A DNA stretch of 9,023 nucleotides from an uncultured Candidatus Poseidoniales archaeon (lineage in GTDB: Archaea; Thermoplasmatota; Poseidoniia; Poseidoniales; Thalassarchaeaceae): contig CATMIM010000025.1 of the NCBI GenBank assembly GCA_950068635.1, positions 1 to 9,023 of the forward strand, read 5' to 3'. This document shows positions 6,784-9,023 of this stretch, piece after piece (the stretch's first letter is position 1; the number at the start of each line of letters is the position of its first letter). The translations under genes and the position numbers were made by a program. The notes below the pieces were generated by a model that did not search any database, was not told the DNA's origin, and saw only the letters and a program-made list of their open reading frames with translations.

Positions 6784-6881
6784 GTGTCCGAGATGGGCTG
6801 AACGTGCTTTCAGTGCTGTCATATCCCACCCGCTGATGCAAAGGGTTGAATTGGAGCGGCTCGAATCCTGCCCCGAGAGAG

Positions 6882-7265
6882 ATGCGCGCACTGGTGGTCG
6901 AGGACAACGACGTGAACATCCGCCTGATGCAGGCGTTGCTCGCCGGAAAGGGAATCGAGGATGTCACCATCGCCGAGGATGCGAACCAGGCGTTCGAGGC
7001 GCTGCAGGACGGTCATTACGAACTGATCTTCATGGACATCCAGCTGCCGTGGACAGATGGACTGCAGCTCACCGCCAAAATACGCGACCACCCGCTCGTG
7101 CGCGACAGCCGCATCATCGCGGTGACCGCCTTCTCCTCGCCGGAGGACCGCCGCAAGGCGCTCGAGGCCGGCTGCGACGCGTTCGTCCCCAAGCCGGTGC
7201 GCCGCGAGGAACTCTACCGCGTCATCGATGAGCAACTCGAGGAAGGCGGACACTCACTGGATTGA
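6882..7265 (+). CDS. Stand-alone response-regulator receiver domain (CheY-like)
   Basis: A single phosphoacceptor domain of 127 aa with no output domain. The acidic pocket is Glu7-Asp8 (VVEDND), the phosphoacceptor is Asp52 (FMDIQLPWTDG), the switch Thr is Thr82 (AVTAF) and the conserved Lys is Lys104 (PKPV). Such proteins relay phosphate from a histidine kinase or act by protein binding; no kinase is seen in the window. ATG at 6882 follows a GAGAGAG run and puts the first strand at MRALVVEDN, the usual position. An in-frame TTG at 6846 would add 12 residues unlike the family. It is transcribed divergently from the cox operon across a 190-base gap with inverted repeats, and its 3' end may overlap the next gene by 38 bases. 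Any link to oxidase control is inference from position. Confidence 0.92.
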   Translation: MRALVVEDNDVNIRLMQALLAGKGIEDVTIAEDANQAFEALQDGHYELIFMDIQLPWTDGLQLTAKIRDHPLVRDSRIIAVTAFSSPEDRRKALEAGCDAFVPKPVRREELYRVIDEQLEEGGHSLD

Positions 7266-7623
7266 CCGCTCCGCTGATGGCTGTGGACCGGCTGCGCCCA
7301 GCGTGGAAGAGTGGGACGAGGTGCTCTCAGAGGAGCCCGACGGCAGCCTGCTGCTCGCCATCGAGGTGACTCCCGGATCATCGCGTGATGCTGTGGTCGG
7401 ACTCAACACGTGGCGCAACACGCTGCAGGTGGCGGTGTGCGCCCGGCCGCGAAAGGGCGCTGCCAACAAGGCGGTGTGCGACCTGCTGACCGCAGCACTC
7501 GTCGACACCGAGGCGACAGTCGCACTCGTGAAGGGAGAGCACAGCCGGCGAAAGCGCGTCCGCATCGAAGGAGCGAGCAGAGTTGCGGTACTGAACATTC
7601 TCAGCGCGGCTTTGGAGGGGTGA
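7228..7623 (+). CDS. DUF167/YggU-family protein
   Basis: A small protein (131 aa from this start) of the widespread DUF167 (YggU) family, whose function is not established. Family landmarks are VTPGSSRDAV (about residues 48-57), ARPRKGAANKAVCDLL (72-87, the conserved PxxGxAN patch) and VKGEHSRRKRVRIEG (101-115, the basic G-x-x-S-R-x-K motif). The conserved domain covers about 40-130. The start is uncertain. ATG at 7228 lies inside the receiver gene (38-base overlap) and gives a nonconserved lead of about 30 residues. GTG at 7303 or 7321 would give a protein of about 100 aa, nearer the family norm, but only 7321 has even a weak purine-rich site upstream. The stop is 3 bases before the TOPRIM gene, so the two are probably cotranscribed. 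Confidence 0.88.
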   Translation: MSNSRKADTHWIDRSADGCGPAAPSVEEWDEVLSEEPDGSLLLAIEVTPGSSRDAVVGLNTWRNTLQVAVCARPRKGAANKAVCDLLTAALVDTEATVALVKGEHSRRKRVRIEGASRVAVLNILSAALEG

Positions 7624-7626
7624 GCG

Positions 7627-8145
7627 ATGGCGTCAGACGACTGGATGAACGAACGGGCGAAGGCGGCAGGTCCACCCGACCGGGAGGTGCGGTTCAAGGT
7701 GGCCGGTCGGGCGTTGGGAGAGGCTCGTCAGCGCAACCGCCCAGTCGGTGATGGAGGTGCAGCCTGCCCAGTTCTCATCGAGGGAAAGAAGGACGAGGTG
7801 GCGCTCAGGAGACTCGGATTCACCGGGCCTGTGGAGCGGGTGAACCGCGGTTGGGACCGGGAACGTCTGGCGGCTCATCTCTACGAGACCTACGGCACGC
7901 GCAACCAGGTCGACAACGGCGATGCGATCATCCTGCTGATGGACTGGGACCGCACCGGAGGCAGGCTGCAGCATCACATCGGCAACAGCCTGGAGGGATT
8001 CGACGTGAGAATCGACACGCGTACGCGCATGGAGCTCGCCCGGGCGCTGAAACCCGAGGGCAGGACAGTCGAGTCACTCGGTCCGCACGCGCCTGCGCTG
8101 CGGGAAGCGATGCGCGAGCACGACCCTGAAGGCGAAGAGGAATGA
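7627..8145 (+). CDS. Small TOPRIM-domain protein (archaeal primase-like / RNase M5-like)
   Basis: A 172-aa protein with a TOPRIM metal-binding fold, the catalytic core shared by topoisomerases, DnaG primases, OLD nucleases and RNase M5. The first motif is PVLIEGKKDEVALRRLGF with Glu52; the second is LLMDWDRTGGR with Asp106 and Asp108. Together they supply the Glu and DxD acidic set that binds Mg. About 47 residues precede the domain and a short acidic tail follows. It resembles the small archaeal stand-alone TOPRIM proteins (COG1658-like), which are thought to process nucleic acid, but I cannot assign a substrate. ATG at 7627 lies 3 bases after the DUF167 stop, suggesting translational coupling. 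It converges on the downstream minus-strand gene with a 22-base gap and no clear terminator. Confidence 0.88.
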   Translation: MASDDWMNERAKAAGPPDREVRFKVAGRALGEARQRNRPVGDGGAACPVLIEGKKDEVALRRLGFTGPVERVNRGWDRERLAAHLYETYGTRNQVDNGDAIILLMDWDRTGGRLQHHIGNSLEGFDVRIDTRTRMELARALKPEGRTVESLGPHAPALREAMREHDPEGEEE

Positions 8146-8167
8146 CCCAGCCCTTCGACTGAGTCGG

Positions 8168-9023
8168 TCAAGGTTCCAGTTTGACTACGATGCGCGCTGA
8201 CAGTTCGGCTTGGAGTCCCTCGCGCACCCGGTCGAGCCGTTCGATGCGGTCGTCGAGTTCAGTCCTCAACCGGCTGATCATCCCCTCCTTCATGCGCAGC
8301 CAGCGCACATCGACCGGCCTGTCCTGATGGAACTCGCGCCAGCGTGCCTGCTGCACCTGGTACCGCTCCCTCTCGATTCTGCCCATCCACGCCTGCTGCA
8401 CGTTGTGCCGCAGTTCATCGAGCAGCGGTCCGAGCCGCGCACGCTCGTCATCTAGCAGCCATCCGTGCAGCCGGTCGAGCGTCACCTCCAGCTCCTCTTC
8501 ATCCTCATCGCTCGGCTGGCACGTGTGCAGGTCTTCCAACGCCGTCCAGGGCCTTTCAGGTTGGTTCAGGACCGGCATCCCTTCTGCGTCGAGCACAAGC
8601 CAGCGCCGGACGCAGTGTTCGGCGAGTCCTTGCACGGCCCAGTCCAGGCAGACCACGGTGTGCGCGGACGGGGACCACGCCTCAGGCCTGCGTGCCTGCA
8701 GCCTGTGGCTCGGGGGTATCCCAGCGTCCTGCCAGCCGGAGAGCATCGCATCTTCATCGGGGATTCCGGAGATCGGTTCGACGACTACTCCGAGCGCGTT
8801 GGTTACGTTGATTAGCTCGGCGGTGACCTGAATCGAGATCGCCCGAATCTCGGGATACTCCCTGATCTCGGCCGAGGTCAGACCGGTGAATCCGGCTATT
8901 GCGTTGCTCATACAGTTGGTCCCCATCTTGGCCCACCGCTCTCCCCAGAGGTTGGTGGTCGGCTTAGAGGGGCCCACCGCACTAAGCACCTTCGTCAGCG
9001 CCTCCACTCTAGGGGAGAGCAAG
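8168..9023 (-). CDS. Ketopantoate reductase-like C-terminal domain with long unrecognised tail (5' end outside window)
   Basis: The frame is open to the right edge, and its 284 visible residues are the C-terminal part of a larger protein. Residues 1-90 match the helical C-terminal domain of 2-dehydropantoate 2-reductases (PanE/ApbA): NLWGERWAKMGTNCMSNAIAG, where W-x-K-x-x-x-N and a following TGL are typical, then VVVEPISGIP. The NADP-binding Rossmann domain would lie beyond the window. After residue 90 the expected SMLQD and GRxTEIDYLNG motifs are missing. Instead there are about 195 residues I do not recognise: a Trp-rich stretch (115-165), an acidic run DEDEEELE (172-179) and a heptad-like charged helix (200-275). 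Neither other frame of this strand restores the missing motifs. It may be a fusion, a diverged lineage-specific reductase, or the product of an old frameshift. It converges on the TOPRIM gene. Confidence 0.75.
   Translation of the reverse strand, partial: LLSPRVEALTKVLSAVGPSKPTTNLWGERWAKMGTNCMSNAIAGFTGLTSAEIREYPEIRAISIQVTAELINVTNALGVVVEPISGIPDEDAMLSGWQDAGIPPSHRLQARRPEAWSPSAHTVVCLDWAVQGLAEHCVRRWLVLDAEGMPVLNQPERPWTALEDLHTCQPSDEDEEELEVTLDRLHGWLLDDERARLGPLLDELRHNVQQAWMGRIERERYQVQQARWREFHQDRPVDVRWLRMKEGMISRLRTELDDRIERLDRVREGLQAELSARIVVKLEP

Noticed and set aside
8155..8165. CGACTGAGTCG palindrome between the convergent genes
   Set aside because: Arms of only 5 bp with a 1-base spacer cannot form a useful RNA hairpin, and no T-run follows on either strand.
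1..9023. CRISPR array, insertion sequence or integration signature
   Set aside because: I found no regularly spaced direct repeats, no transposase or integrase motifs, and no repeated copy of the tRNA end within the window.

Overview
The window is a gene-dense stretch of GC-rich DNA (roughly 60% by eye) from a free-living aerobic prokaryote. I favour an archaeon of the Thermoplasmatota, for example Marine Group II/III (Poseidoniia). The reasons are a small stand-alone TOPRIM protein of archaeal type, a serine tRNA without an encoded CCA end, a TTAAA-type TATA-like box with a short leader before the oxidase operon and no clear bacterial -35/-10 pair, and several lipoproteins with LSGC lipoboxes. 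This placement is inference and was not tested by any search.

Layout. Positions 1-6691 are all on the minus strand. Read in transcription order they hold an A1-type haem-copper cytochrome c oxidase operon: subunit II (CuA protein), subunit I with an unusual secreted N-terminal domain, subunit III and subunit IV. The junctions are tight: 6 bases, a 4-base overlap and 18 bases. The run continues with a small hairpin, tRNA-Ser(UGA), a SCO-type copper chaperone lipoprotein, and a large membrane-anchored lipoprotein that runs off the left edge. The last gene has only non-ATG starts and is easy to miss; its frame is open from 1287 to the window edge.

Positions 6692-6881 are a divergent intergenic region. 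It carries a TATA-like element for the oxidase operon and a nested set of inverted repeats that can pair in two mutually exclusive ways. To the right, on the plus strand, lie a stand-alone receiver domain (CheY-like), a DUF167/YggU-family protein and a small TOPRIM protein, closely packed. At the right edge a convergent minus-strand gene is cut at its 5' end. It starts with the C-terminal domain of a ketopantoate-reductase-like protein and continues into a long unrecognised, partly coiled-coil tail.

How the parts fit. The four oxidase subunits form the terminal oxidase core. The SCO protein is expected to load copper into the CuA site of subunit II. The unknown lipoprotein next to it is a candidate assembly or accessory factor by position only. 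The CxCH-containing domain fused to subunit I would sit on the outer face, where electrons enter. No haem A synthase, haem O synthase, cytochrome c or small blue copper protein is visible in the window.
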